Source of the DNA: Xylanimonas oleitrophica
GTDB taxonomy: Bacteria > Actinomycetota > Actinomycetes > Actinomycetales > Cellulomonadaceae
NCBI RefSeq assembly: GCF_003244315.1
Contig: NZ_QKWH01000008.1
Location: 58,260-122,259, forward strand
DNA length: 64,000 bases
Direction: 5' to 3'
The position numbers and the translations under genes were made by a program. Numbering within the stretch: position 1 is the first letter of the stretch; every line of letters starts with the position of its first letter. The notes beneath the pieces are model-generated. The model was given only the letters and a program-made list of their open reading frames with translations, did no database searches and was not told the origin of the DNA. Below are positions 1 to 8,328 of the stretch, piece by piece.

Positions 1-834
1 GTCCTGGGGATCGCGCTGCCCGACGGGCAGGCCCTGGTGTGGCTGCGCCACCAGCCGCCGGCCACGTGGTCCGAGCGGGACGTCGACGACGCCGTCGCGC
101 TGCGCGGTCACCTCGTCGAGGCCCTGTACCTGCGCGGTCGCAAGGAGGTGCGGGCCACCGAGGCCCTGCAGCGCAGCCTGCTGCCGGGCGAGATGCCCGC
201 CGTCGACGGCTGGCACCTCCAGGCTCGCTACGACGCCGCCGGGGCAGGGCTCGTGGGCGGGGACTGGTACGACGCCCTCCTGCTGCCCACCGGCAAGGTC
301 GCGCTCGTGGTCGGCGACGTCACGGGGCACGGCCTCCAGGCGGCGGCCACGATGGGGCAGCTGCGCAACACGCTGCGGGCCGCGCTCATGACGACGCAGG
401 ACATCGCGGCGGCGGCCGAGCGGCTCTGCGAGATCGCGGCACTCACGCTGCCCGGCGAGGTCGCCACCGTGGTGGTGGCCCTGCTCGACCCCGCCACCGG
501 GCAGGTCGAGCACGTCTCGCTCGGCCACCCGCCGCTGCTCGTCGTCGGGCCGCGAGGCGAGGCGACGTGGGGGCCGCGTGCCGACGCACCGCCGCTCGGC
601 ATCGCCGCCGAGCGGCCGCCGGCGGTCCGTCTGGACGTGCCCGACGGCGGGGCGCTGGTGCTCTACAGCGACGGCCTCGTGGAGCGGCGCGGCGAGTCGA
701 TCCGGGTGGGGCTGTCCCGGCTGGAGCGGGCGTTCCGGGCTGGCTCGGCCGCGGACGTCGACGACGTCGTGCGCTCGACGCGCGACCCGGGCTCGGCAGA
801 CGACGCCACGCTGCTTGTGCTGCGCCGGGGCTGA
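1..834 (+). CDS. PP2C-type (SpoIIE/RsbU) phosphatase, 5' partial
   Basis: The frame is open from base 1 to the stop at 834, so the start lies upstream of the window. The visible part has a short tail of a sensor or GAF-like region, a helix around EALYLRGR, the SpoIIE linker LQRSLLPG, then the PP2C fold. The metal motifs are GGDWYDA, VGDVTGHG, and near the end YSDGLVERR with DDATLLVLRR. Such proteins dephosphorylate STAS-domain antagonists in partner-switching control of sigma factors. The convergent HATPase and STAS genes just downstream fit that role. The sensor domain cannot be judged because it is cut off. Confidence 0.9.
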   Translation, partial: VLGIALPDGQALVWLRHQPPATWSERDVDDAVALRGHLVEALYLRGRKEVRATEALQRSLLPGEMPAVDGWHLQARYDAAGAGLVGGDWYDALLLPTGKVALVVGDVTGHGLQAAATMGQLRNTLRAALMTTQDIAAAAERLCEIAALTLPGEVATVVVALLDPATGQVEHVSLGHPPLLVVGPRGEATWGPRADAPPLGIAAERPPAVRLDVPDGGALVLYSDGLVERRGESIRVGLSRLERAFRAGSAADVDDVVRSTRDPGSADDATLLVLRRG

Positions 835-863
835 CCTCGCGGACCTGGCTGCCGTCCGCGAGG
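835..863. terminator. Hairpin between convergent genes
   Basis: CCTCGCGGAC and its exact reverse complement are separated by 9 bases, starting right after the phosphatase stop codon. There is no U tract. Its place between convergent genes suggests a two-way terminator. Confidence 0.6.
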
Positions 864-881
864 GACGAGCACGCCGGCAGG

Positions 882-1226
882 TCAGGCGTACACGTCGACC
901 TCACTGCCACGCCGAGGCTCCGGAGCGGGCACGCCCTGACCGACCTCTGCCTGCTGGGCTCGCTGCGCGTCCGCCTGCTCGTGGGCCACGGCGGCTGCGG
1001 CCGCCTGGAGGGCCGCGGCCGCTGCCTCGACCCGCGCCTCGCTGACCTTGACGACCTCCTCCGGGGCGCGCTCGAGCACGTCCTGAGCCAGCTTCTTCTG
1101 CGCCTCGTCCAGGCGCTTGAGCGCTCTGTCGTACGCTCGCTGCGCCGGAGATCCTCCCGACGCCTCGCTGACGGCCGCGACCTTCCCGAGGTTGGTCGAG
1201 CTCGCGCTGATGCTGATGCCAGACAT
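882..1226 (-). CDS. Small Ala/Glu-rich helical protein, unknown function
   Basis: 114 residues beginning MSGISISASS. The ATG at 1226 is preceded by GGGAG at good spacing. Residues about 28-90 are rich in Ala, Glu, Lys and Arg with few helix breakers, suggesting one long helix or coiled coil; the tail is Pro/Glu-rich. No signal peptide, membrane segment or known catalytic motif is visible. It sits downstream of the HATPase and STAS genes on the same strand, 106 bases after the HATPase stop, so it may be cotranscribed. I do not recognise the family. Confidence 0.65.
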   Translation of the reverse strand: MSGISISASSTNLGKVAAVSEASGGSPAQRAYDRALKRLDEAQKKLAQDVLERAPEEVVKVSEARVEAAAAALQAAAAAVAHEQADAQRAQQAEVGQGVPAPEPRRGSEVDVYA

Positions 1227-1332
1227 GACCGCTCCCGTCCGAGTGGCGCTTCCTCCTCGACGCCTTCCCCCCGATCGGCGTCCGTCAGCGCGTCGTGAGA
1301 CGAGTGCGGCCCCTCGGCGGGTCGAAGGGGCG

Positions 1333-1797
1333 TCAGAGGGTCCGGAAGCAGGCCCAGACGTGCTTCTCGTCGTCTCCCGAGCGGAACCAGCCCACCTCGC
1401 GCGAGACGCGGCGGGCGAGCTGCAGGCCGAAGCCGCCGGCACCGGGAGCGCGGCGTGCGGCGAGCACGGGCGGCACGTCGGGGCGGTGGTCCACGACGTC
1501 GACGGTGGCGCTGGACTCGTCGCGCAGCAGGCGCACCGAGAAGGGCGGGCTGCCGTGGCGCAGGGCGTTGGTGGCCAGCTCGCTGGCCACCAGCACGATG
1601 CGCTGGATCTCTGCCTGCGCGACCGTGCCGAGGACGACCGCGGTGGTCCCGCCGCTGCCGCCCGCAGGTGCCTCGACGGGGTCCTGCAGGGCCGCCTGCA
1701 GCGCGGCACGGACCATCGCCAGGTCGTCGACGGACCGGATGGTCCACCGCGCCACCTCGGTCAGCTCGGGCGGCGGGAGAGCCTCGGCCAGGGTCAT
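1333..1797 (-). CDS. HATPase_c anti-sigma-type kinase (RsbW-like)
   Basis: 154 residues. The Bergerat ATP fold is recognisable: LVASELATNALRHG is the N box and GFGLQLARRV the G2 region. Length and layout match serine kinases of the RsbW/SpoIIAB class, which bind a sigma factor or phosphorylate a STAS antagonist. The ATG at 1797 overlaps the stop of the STAS gene (ATGA), so translation is probably coupled. With the STAS protein and the SpoIIE phosphatase this makes a complete partner-switch set, though no sigma factor gene is adjacent. Which sigma factor it controls is unknown. Confidence 0.88.
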   Translation of the reverse strand: MTLAEALPPPELTEVARWTIRSVDDLAMVRAALQAALQDPVEAPAGGSGGTTAVVLGTVAQAEIQRIVLVASELATNALRHGSPPFSVRLLRDESSATVDVVDHRPDVPPVLAARRAPGAGGFGLQLARRVSREVGWFRSGDDEKHVWACFRTL

Positions 1798-2117
1798 CGG
1801 GCGCCCCCGGGCCCGGCAGGTGCGCTCTCGAAGAGCGGGGCCACGCCCGTCAGCTGCAGGAGGTCGTCGATGTGGTCGGGCACGCCGCGCAGCAGGGGCG
1901 GCTCGTCGCTGGCCGACGCCGCGCGGTAGAGCAGGCGCAGGCCGCCGGAGTCCATGAAGGTGACCTGCGAGAGGTCCACGACGATCCGGCGTCCCGCCGA
2001 CGTCGCCGCGTCCTGCAGGGCGTCCTCGACCCGGGCCTGGACCGCGGCGTCGATCTCGCCGCTCATGACCCACAGGGCGCCGTCGTCCTCGATCCTGACG
2101 TCGCCGTGCTGCGTCAC
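1794..2117 (-). CDS. STAS-domain anti-sigma factor antagonist
   Basis: 107 residues with a typical STAS core: SGEIDAAVQARVEDAL, then IVVDLSQVTFMDSGGLRLL, where the Ser of DSGG is the usual phosphorylation site. The GTG start at 2117 is preceded by GAGGAGG at 7 bases. The stop overlaps the following HATPase start by 4 bases. In this family the unphosphorylated form binds the HATPase and frees the sigma factor. First gene of the short operon. Confidence 0.9.
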   Translation of the reverse strand: MTQHGDVRIEDDGALWVMSGEIDAAVQARVEDALQDAATSAGRRIVVDLSQVTFMDSGGLRLLYRAASASDEPPLLRGVPDHIDDLLQLTGVAPLFESAPAGPGGAR

Positions 2118-2143
2118 GCTCGTCCTCCTCGTACCCACCAAAC

Positions 2144-2170
2144 CCCGGCGGCGAACGGTCCGCCGCCGGG
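2144..2170. other. GC-rich hairpin upstream of the STAS gene
   Basis: CCCGGCGGCG and its reverse complement with a 7-base loop, 27 bases upstream of the STAS GTG. On the minus strand it is followed by TTTGG. It may end transcription coming from the decayed region or act in the STAS leader. Confidence 0.4.
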
Positions 2171-2247
2171 TGACCGCCCTGACACTACTCGCGCCCGGCG
2201 GGGTCCGCGCGGGCTGCACGGGTGGTCGGTGGATGAAGGGAGGATCG

Positions 2248-2490
2248 TCACAGCGACGGCAGCACGTGCCTCGCGTAGCGCGCGGCGACCGTCCGGGCGG
2301 TCTCGTGCGGGTCTGTGGCCCAGACGCCCTCGTGGAAGATCTCCGTCTCGACGTCGCCGCTGTACCCGGCCTCGGCGACCCACCGGGTGATGGTGGGGAA
2401 GTCCACGTAGCCGTCGCCGACGTGACCCCGGGAGTGGAGCGGCTCGGGCTGCAGCGGCAGCACCCAGTCGCACACCTGGTAGACCACGTG
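2248..2490 (-). pseudogene. 3' remnant of a sugar phosphate isomerase/epimerase
   Basis: About 79 residues remain, containing VCDWVLPLQ, RGHVGDGYVDFPTITRW and GDVETEIFHEGVWA. These match the C-terminal part of the xylose-isomerase-like TIM-barrel family (IolE/IolI-like sugar phosphate isomerases/epimerases). A full protein is about 280 residues, so the N-terminal two thirds is missing. No ribosome site precedes the internal Met. Homology stops at about 2488-2495, exactly where the opposite-strand LacI remnant begins. Confidence 0.75.
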
Positions 2491-2628
2491 CCAGCGCTGA
2501 GCACGGTGCGCATGCCGCTGGAGGAGATGGGGCGCCAGGCCGTCGCGGCGGCGGTGGCGCCCGCCGGGGACGCGGCGTGGGGTACGCCGCTCGGTACCCA
2601 GGTGGTGCTGCGCGAGTCGACGGGCTGA
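2491..2628 (+). pseudogene. 3' remnant of a LacI-family regulator
   Basis: The reading PALSTVRMPLEEMGRQAV...VVLRESTG followed by a stop at 2626-2628 matches the C-terminal end of LacI/GalR regulators, where TVR-P-EEMGR and a final V-RESTG-type strand are characteristic. The DNA-binding domain and most of the sugar-binding domain (about 290 residues) are absent. The remnant abuts the isomerase remnant tail to tail at the lost 5' ends. Confidence 0.7.
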
Positions 2629-2688
2629 CCGGCGCGGGTCCGCAGAGCCCCGTCGCAGAGCCTGGCCGCAGGGGCGTCGGGTGCGGGT

Positions 2689-2970
2689 TCAGCGCCCGCC
2701 GGCCACCCGGATCGTCTCCCCGGTGATGTAGGAGGCGTCGTCGCCGAGCGCGAAGGCGACCACGGCGGCCACCTCCTCGGGGGTGGCGACGCGTCGCATC
2801 GGGTGGACGGCGCCCACGCGAGCGGCGCGGCCGGAGTCGCCCGCGGGGTCGTCGTCCGCGGTGTACCCGAGCACGAGGTCGTGCCCCGCCTCCGCGAGCC
2901 GTAGCGCGACGGTGGCTCCGATGCCGCGGGTACCACCGGTGACGAGCGTGAGGGGGGCCACGGACCCCAC
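2689..2970 (-). pseudogene. Short-chain dehydrogenase with internal deletion
   Basis: An open 93-residue frame joins an SDR N-terminus (TLVTGGTRGIGATVALRLAEAGHDLVLGY, with the TGxxxGIG cofactor site) to an SDR C-terminus (HPMRRVATPEEVAAVVAFALGDDASYITGE...VAGGR). SDR proteins are about 250 residues; here about 150 residues are gone, including the catalytic Ser and YxxxK. The cut is in frame near residue 43. It cannot be a working dehydrogenase. A short product could still be made. Confidence 0.8.
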
Positions 2971-3030
2971 GCTAGCCCCGAGGCGGGCCGCGGCGGGCGG
3001 CCTCGCGGAGTCCTGCGTGGTGGCCGGCGC

Positions 3031-4242
3031 TCAAGCCCGGACGAGCACCCCCGCGTCGCGGTGCGCCCGCTCGATGACGGAGGCGTAGCCCGCCAGCATG
3101 CGCACGTGGCTGAAACGCGGCCGCGCCTTGGTCAGGGCGGCGGTGAGCTCGTCGCGGCGGGCGGCGGCCTCGATCCACGTCTCGGCGATCTCCGCGGGGT
3201 CGAACCCGGTGACGAACCCGATGCCGTCCACGATGCGGGCGCTGTCGCCCACCGGCGTCGTCACGGGGATCGCACCGCACATCGCGCCCTCGATGAGGCA
3301 CAGCGGGGCGGCCTCGCCGAACACGGAGGTCAGTGCGACGACGTCGGCCGCCGCGTAGACGAGCTCCATGTCGGTGCGCACGCCCAGCGGGTGCACGCGC
3401 TCGAGCAGCTCCGGCCTGTCGCCGAACGCGAGGTCGAGCTCGGCCATCAGGTCCTCGTTGGCCGGGCTCATGCCCGCCCCGCACATGACCACGTGGCCGC
3501 GCGGGTCGCGCTCCAGGTACTGGCGGGCGGCGGCCACGAACAGGCCCGGGTTCTTCATGGTGTCGAAGCGGGCGGCGTAGACCACCACGTTCGCGTCCGC
3601 GGGGATGCCGGTGGCCCCGCGCAGCGCCAGGCGGCGGGCCCCGGAGACGGGGCGGAACCGGGCGAGGTTGATGCCGTTGGGCACCACGCGCAGCAGGCTG
3701 GCCGGGACGCCGGCGTCGCGGTAGGCGTCGCGCGTGGACTCGGCGCAGCAGACCACGGCGGCCAGGCGCCCGGTGTCCGCGGCCACGATGAGGTCGTCCA
3801 GCGCGGCGCCCTGGTGCTCGGGGTCGGAGCGGTGCAGGCAGGCCACCACGGGGCGGTCGGGGAATCCGGGCTGGTTGACCAGCCGCAGGGGCTGCTCCTT
3901 GAGGGAGAGCACCACGTGCGTGCCCCGTACCTCGCGCACGGCCCGCTCCATCTCCTGCTCGGTGAAGGTGCGCGGGTCGGGGGCGTCGTCGGTGCGCCGC
4001 CCCAGGGAGGTCACGGGCACGCCGGCCGAGCGCAGCAGGCGGTAGCGCTGGTCGTCGACCATCCGCTGGAGGGTGGCCTCGCGCCGGACCTCCTCGTGGA
4101 TGCTCAGCGCGCTGTGCCGCTGGCGGCCGCTGCTGTGCAGGCCGGCCACGACGGTCGAGTGCAGCTGCCGGGCTCCGCCGGAGAAGAACCCCTCGTAGAG
4201 GGAGAGCACACGCAGGCCGTGCTGGGACGAGCGCTGGATCAC
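3031..4242 (-). CDS. GT4-family glycosyltransferase
   Basis: 403 residues of GT-B fold. The N-terminal domain starts LRVLSLYEGFFSGGARQLHSTVVAG. The C-terminal nucleotide-sugar domain has VPNGINLARF, VVYAARFDTMKNPGLF and the EX7E motif in FGEAAPLCLIEG. The GTG at 4242 is chosen because GAGGAGG lies 7 bases upstream. It is predicted to transfer a sugar from a nucleotide donor to an unknown acceptor in the cytoplasm. No glycan cluster surrounds it, and a decayed sugar locus lies downstream. Confidence 0.85.
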   Translation of the reverse strand: MIQRSSQHGLRVLSLYEGFFSGGARQLHSTVVAGLHSSGRQRHSALSIHEEVRREATLQRMVDDQRYRLLRSAGVPVTSLGRRTDDAPDPRTFTEQEMERAVREVRGTHVVLSLKEQPLRLVNQPGFPDRPVVACLHRSDPEHQGAALDDLIVAADTGRLAAVVCCAESTRDAYRDAGVPASLLRVVPNGINLARFRPVSGARRLALRGATGIPADANVVVYAARFDTMKNPGLFVAAARQYLERDPRGHVVMCGAGMSPANEDLMAELDLAFGDRPELLERVHPLGVRTDMELVYAAADVVALTSVFGEAAPLCLIEGAMCGAIPVTTPVGDSARIVDGIGFVTGFDPAEIAETWIEAAARRDELTAALTKARPRFSHVRMLAGYASVIERAHRDAGVLVRA

Positions 4243-4252
4243 GGGACCACCT

Positions 4253-4270
4253 CCTCACCCCAGGGTGAGG
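4253..4270. promoter_or_regulatory. Inverted repeat at the glycosyltransferase leader
   Basis: CCTCACCC and GGGTGAGG lie 2 bases apart, starting beside the ribosome site of the glycosyltransferase gene. The tiny spacer fits a protein operator better than a hairpin. Weak evidence. Confidence 0.3.
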
Positions 4271-4308
4271 TCCCCTGGTGAGGCGTGGATGTCCGCCCTG
4301 TTAACTTC

Positions 4309-4995
4309 CTATGACGTCTTGGGGGAATCTTGACCCGCGAGCGCGCGGATGTCTCGCTCGGCCTGAGCGGGGGTCGCGGTTCTGCAACCGAGAGCGCTCC
4401 ATCGGTTCACGAGGTCGGGCTCGGCCCGCAGCAGCGCCCAGCCGCGGCGCAGCAGGGTCGGCACGGGCTTGCGGGCCTCCGCGACGTCGCGCAGGAACCG
4501 GAACCAGAACGTCACCAGCGGGGAGCGCCGCAGGCAGATCGCGTCCGCCAGGATGCCCTCCGCCCGGCACGCGGCCACGAGCTGGGCGGCGAAGATGCCC
4601 TCCGCCAGGACGACGGGAGAGCTGCCCGCGTCGACGACGGCGCTGCCGGTGCGGCGGTTGGTCGGGATGTCGTAGACGGGCACCTCGGCCCGCCCGTCGG
4701 ACGCCAGCTCGCACAGGGCCGCGAGCGCGCCCTCGCCGTCCCAGCTGCGCGGGTCGTCCCAGTCGACGATGCCGAACCGGTGCGGCAGCCCGGGGTGGTC
4801 GCCGTCGAGGTAGAAGTCGTCCAGCATGACCACCGGCAGGCCCAGGCGGCGGGTCAGCGCCGTCTTGCCCGAGCCCGAGGCCCCGGTGAGGAGCACGATC
4901 CGCACGCGGGGGCGGCGGGCGCCGTCGGGCACGTCGAAGAGGGTGCCCGGCTCGACGGCGTCGGCGGTACCGGGGTCGGGTGCGGGGGTGGTCAC
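4309..4995 (-). CDS. Uridine kinase-like P-loop ATPase
   Basis: 228 residues from the GTG at 4995; a GTG at 5067 overlapping the lutC stop is the other candidate, but it adds a low-complexity leader. Walker A is LLTGASGSGKTALTRR; VVMLDDFYLDGDHPGLP and FGIVDWDDPRSWDGEGAL follow the uridine kinase/phosphoribulokinase pattern, with the DDFY acidic pair near the substrate. VLAEGIFAA is the later strand. Actinobacterial relatives are usually annotated as uridine kinase or ATP-binding protein, so the substrate is not certain. Confidence 0.75.
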   Translation of the reverse strand: MTTPAPDPGTADAVEPGTLFDVPDGARRPRVRIVLLTGASGSGKTALTRRLGLPVVMLDDFYLDGDHPGLPHRFGIVDWDDPRSWDGEGALAALCELASDGRAEVPVYDIPTNRRTGSAVVDAGSSPVVLAEGIFAAQLVAACRAEGILADAICLRRSPLVTFWFRFLRDVAEARKPVPTLLRRGWALLRAEPDLVNRWSALGCRTATPAQAERDIRALAGQDSPKTS

Positions 4996-5059
4996 GGACG
5001 TCCATTCTGCGGCACGGGCGGCGGTGGCCCCGGCCGCCGGGCGCCGGGTGTGCGCAGCG

Positions 5060-5761
5060 TTACGCACCCGGGGCGCCCGCCTCCTCGACCAGCAGCACGT
5101 GCAGGGTGCGCGGTCCGTGCACGCCCTCGACGCGGCTGAGCTCGATGTCGCTCGTCGCGCTCGGGCCCGAGACCCACGTCAGCGGCCTGGCCGGGGAGGT
5201 GGCCAGGGCGCGCACGGCCTCGGGGACGGTCTGCACGACCTGGCCGGCGCGCAGCACGCACAGGTGGACGTCGGGCACCAGGGAGATCGCGCGCCGCCCC
5301 TGGTCGGGCCCGCCGTCGAGCACGATCGTGCCCGTCTCGGCGATCGCGACCCGTGCCGCGGTGACGACGGCGGACGCGGCGTCGAGCATCTCGGCGGGCA
5401 GCGGTGCGGCGGGGTCGTCGACGACGACGCGGACCGCGTCGTGCGAGCGGCCGGAGGTGGGGTCGGTGACCAGGCCGGCCAGCCACTCGCGGTCCAGCCC
5501 GGGCGGCACCACCACGGTGGTGGCGTGGCCGACGATCTGCGCCACCGCGTCGGCCACGCCGCCGGGCGCCACCCGGTGCACGTGCGCCCGATAGTCCTCC
5601 AGCCGGTCCACGAGCTGGTCCAGCACCGCTGCGGAGCCGGGGGCGTGCTCGCCGGCGGACCGGTAGGCGCGCGGCACCTCGGGGGGAACCGGCTCCGACG
5701 GCGTGCCCCGCCCGAGCGCCTGCCGGACCCGGGCCAGCACCTGCGTGCGTGCGTCGCTCAC
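5060..5761 (-). CDS. lutC: Lactate utilization protein C (LUD domain)
   Basis: 233 residues with the LUD domain: GHATTVVVPPGLDREWL, VVTAARVAIAETGTIVLDGG, ISLVPDVHLCVLRAGQVV and ATSDIELSRVEGVHGPR. LutC acts with LutA and LutB in oxidising L-lactate to pyruvate. The GTG start at 5761 overlaps the lutB stop (GTGA), showing coupling. Last gene of lutABC; no recognisable terminator before the next gene. Confidence 0.92.
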   Translation of the reverse strand: MSDARTQVLARVRQALGRGTPSEPVPPEVPRAYRSAGEHAPGSAAVLDQLVDRLEDYRAHVHRVAPGGVADAVAQIVGHATTVVVPPGLDREWLAGLVTDPTSGRSHDAVRVVVDDPAAPLPAEMLDAASAVVTAARVAIAETGTIVLDGGPDQGRRAISLVPDVHLCVLRAGQVVQTVPEAVRALATSPARPLTWVSGPSATSDIELSRVEGVHGPRTLHVLLVEEAGAPGA

Positions 5762-7398
5762 CGCTGCTCCTCCCCGCTGTCCCCCGGCTCGTGCGCCGGG
5801 GGCGGGGTGCGCCCGGGCTCGTGCTCCTTGGTCCACCAGTCCCGGAACGTCTGGCCGGGCGGTGCCGGCAGGTCGCGCGAGGCCGTCCACCGCGAGCCCG
5901 GGAACGGCAGGTGCCGCACGACGCCGTCGCGCCCGCCGGCCACGCGCCCGAGCGACGCCGCACGGCCCGCGGCGGCGAACCGGCCGCCGTCGGACATCAC
6001 CCACCCGGCCACCTTCATCGCCGCCGCCGTCGGGTCGGCCAGGCGGCCGCGGTCGGCGTCGACCTCGCGGGCCCGCAGGTCCACGAGGATCGAGGGGATG
6101 TCGATCTTGACCGGGCACACCTCGTAGCAGGCGCCGCACAGGGTGGACGCGTAGGGGAGGGCGGCGTTGGGGTCGCCGTGGCCGCCGCCGGTGCGCGCGC
6201 CCGGCCCGGTCAGCTGCGGGGTGAGGATCGCCCCGATGGGCCCGGGGTAGACCGAGCCGTACGCGTGGCCGCCCACCCGCTCGTACACGGGGCACACGTT
6301 GAGGCAGGCCGAGCAGCGGATGCAGTGCAGGGCGGCCCGGCCCGTCTCGTCCGCCAGCACCTGGGAGCGGCCGTTGTCGAGCAGCACCAGGTGGAACCTC
6401 TGCGGGCCGTCACCGGGTGTCACGCCCGTCCACAGGGAGGTGTAGGGGTTCATGCGCTCGCCGGTGGACGAGCGGGGCAGGAGCTGGAGGAACACCTCGA
6501 GGTCCTCGAACGAGGGCACCAGCTTCTCGATGCCCATCACCGTCACGAGCGTCTCGGGCATGGTCAGGCACATGCGCCCGTTGCCCTCGGACTCGACGAC
6601 CGCCAGCGTGCCCGTGCTCGCCACGGCGAAGTTGGCGCCGCTCACCGCGACCTTGGCCGAGAGGAACTTGCGCCGCAGGTGGGCCCGGGCGGCCATCGCC
6701 AGCTCGCGCGGCACGTCGCTCAGGTCGGGCGGGGCGTCGCCCATGCGCGCCAGGAAGATGTCGCGGATCTCCGACCGGTTGCGGTGGATGGCGGGCACCA
6801 GGATGTGGGACGGCATGTCGTCCGCGAGCTGCACGATGAGCTCGGCCAGGTCCGTCTCCACGGCCGCGATCCCCTCGGCGGCCAGCGCCTCGTTGAGCCC
6901 GATCTCCTGGGTGGCCATCGACTTGACCTTGACCACCTCGTCGGCGCCCTCGGCCTTGACGATGCCGGCCACGATCCGGTTCGCCTCTGCCGCGTCCCGG
7001 GCCCAGTGGACGACGCCACCGCGGGCGGTGACGTTGCGCTCCAGCTCTTCCAGCAGCTCGGGCAGGCGTGCCAGCACCTGTTCCTTGAGGGCAGAGCCGG
7101 CGTCGCGCAGCGCCTCCCAGTCCGGCACCTCGCCCACGACGGCGGCTCGCCGGGCGCGGATGGTGCTCGTGGCGTGGGCCAGGTTGCGGCGCAGCTGGGC
7201 GTTGCCGAGCGCCTCCTTGGCGGCGCGGGGGAACGACTCGCCCCAGCGCAGGGGGGCGTCGGGGTGGCGGACGGGGCCGAACGGCTCGTCCGCCACGGGT
7301 GAGTCGCGGTGGGCGCCGGCCGGGTCGCCGGTGCCGCCGCCCGGGCCGCCGTGCCCGCCCCGGCGCAGCGCCGGGAGGCCGAGGAAGGTGCGGCTCAT
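5758..7398 (-). CDS. lutB: Lactate utilization iron-sulfur protein LutB
   Basis: 546 residues. The LUD-type N-terminal region includes VKSMATQEIGLNEAL and MPSHILVPAIHRNRSEI. Two 4Fe-4S motifs follow near residues 365-430: CIRCSACLNVCPVY and CGACYEVCPVKIDIP. The ATG at 7398 overlaps the lutA stop (ATGA). The N-terminal 35 residues are Gly-rich and disordered, longer than in Bacillus LutB. It passes electrons from lactate oxidation in the cytoplasm or at the membrane face; the acceptor is unknown. Confidence 0.95.
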   Translation of the reverse strand: MSRTFLGLPALRRGGHGGPGGGTGDPAGAHRDSPVADEPFGPVRHPDAPLRWGESFPRAAKEALGNAQLRRNLAHATSTIRARRAAVVGEVPDWEALRDAGSALKEQVLARLPELLEELERNVTARGGVVHWARDAAEANRIVAGIVKAEGADEVVKVKSMATQEIGLNEALAAEGIAAVETDLAELIVQLADDMPSHILVPAIHRNRSEIRDIFLARMGDAPPDLSDVPRELAMAARAHLRRKFLSAKVAVSGANFAVASTGTLAVVESEGNGRMCLTMPETLVTVMGIEKLVPSFEDLEVFLQLLPRSSTGERMNPYTSLWTGVTPGDGPQRFHLVLLDNGRSQVLADETGRAALHCIRCSACLNVCPVYERVGGHAYGSVYPGPIGAILTPQLTGPGARTGGGHGDPNAALPYASTLCGACYEVCPVKIDIPSILVDLRAREVDADRGRLADPTAAAMKVAGWVMSDGGRFAAAGRAASLGRVAGGRDGVVRHLPFPGSRWTASRDLPAPPGQTFRDWWTKEHEPGRTPPPAHEPGDSGEEQR

Positions 7399-8216
7399 CG
7401 GACGGCCTCCGCCGTCGGGCCGGCGGCGGCGCCCGACGTCGAGAACACGCCGCGCGGCAGCGGCGTCGGGTCCTGCCGGGTCGAGGCGAGGACCTCCGCC
7501 AGGTGCAGGGCGCGCACCCCGGCCTGCTGCCGGGAGAGCCCGCCGCCGATGTGCATGAGGCACGACATGTCACCGGCCGTCACCACGGCGGCACCGGTGG
7601 AGCGCACGTGCGCCGTCTTGTCGGCGAGCATGGCGGCGGAGGTGTCGGCGTTCTTCAGGGCGAACGTGCCGCCGAACCCGCAGCAGCTCTCCGCCTCCGG
7701 CAGCTCGACCAGGTCGATGCCCTCGACGGCGCGCAGCAGGCGCACGGGCCGGTCGCCCACGTGCAGCATCCGCAGGGAGTGGCAGGTGGGGTGGTAGGTG
7801 ACGCGGTGCGGGAACCACGCGCCCACGTCGGTGAGGCCGAGCACGTCCACGAGCAGCTCGGACAGCTCGTAGGTGCGGGCGGCCACGGCGTCGGCGGTGG
7901 TGGCGAGCGCGTCGAGGCCGGCGCGCCGGCACACGCCGGCGGACTGGTGGCGCACGGACCCGGCGCAGGACCCGGAGGGGATGACCACGGCGTCCCACTC
8001 GCCGTCGGCCACGGGGGCGAACGTGGTGACGTGGTTGCGCACCACGCCCACGGCCTCGGCCGTGTACCCGGTGTTGACGTGCATCTGGCCGCAGCACGCC
8101 TGGCCGGAGGGGAAGACGACCTCGTGGCCGAGCCGCTCGAGGAGGCGGACGACGGCGCGGGGGGCGTCGGGGAAGAGCGTGTCGGCGATGCACGTGGCTG
8201 CCAGGGCGATGCGCAA
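7395..8216 (-). CDS. lutA: Lactate utilization protein LutA (CCG domains)
   Basis: 273 residues with two cysteine-rich CCG domains: GQACCGQMHVNTGY and ESCCGFGGTFALKN. A TTG start at 8216 is chosen because AAGGAG lies 8 bases upstream and the protein then begins LRIALAATCIADTLFPDA, like family members. LutA belongs to the heterodisulfide-reductase-like subunits of the LutABC L-lactate dehydrogenase complex. First gene of the operon, divergent from the FadR-type regulator. Confidence 0.93.
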   Translation of the reverse strand: MRIALAATCIADTLFPDAPRAVVRLLERLGHEVVFPSGQACCGQMHVNTGYTAEAVGVVRNHVTTFAPVADGEWDAVVIPSGSCAGSVRHQSAGVCRRAGLDALATTADAVAARTYELSELLVDVLGLTDVGAWFPHRVTYHPTCHSLRMLHVGDRPVRLLRAVEGIDLVELPEAESCCGFGGTFALKNADTSAAMLADKTAHVRSTGAAVVTAGDMSCLMHIGGGLSRQQAGVRALHLAEVLASTRQDPTPLPRGVFSTSGAAAGPTAEAVR

Positions 8217-8234
8217 GGTGGGGCTCCTTCGTCC

Positions 8235-8314
8235 CGGTCCACGGCTTTGTGGACCGACCACACGACACCATAACCCCTGGACGGCGGTTTCCACCCCTGT
8301 GGTCCGTCCACAGG
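8235..8314. promoter_or_regulatory. Operators and divergent promoters, lutABC/regulator
   Basis: Two inverted repeats share the same arms. TGTGG/CCACA with 5 bases between lies at 8248-8262. A longer one, CCTGTGG/CCACAGG with 5 between, lies at 8296-8314. Their centres are 50 bp apart, about five helical turns. A third pairing, CGGTCCAC/GTGGACCG at 8235-8256, overlaps the first and lies in the lutA leader. On the plus strand TATGCT (8317-8322) could be a -10 for a leaderless regulator mRNA. On the minus strand TATGGT near 8268-8273 could serve lutA. Operators of FadR/LldR-type GntR proteins have this form. Confidence 0.65.
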
Positions 8315-8328
8315 TCTATGCTGGGGCG

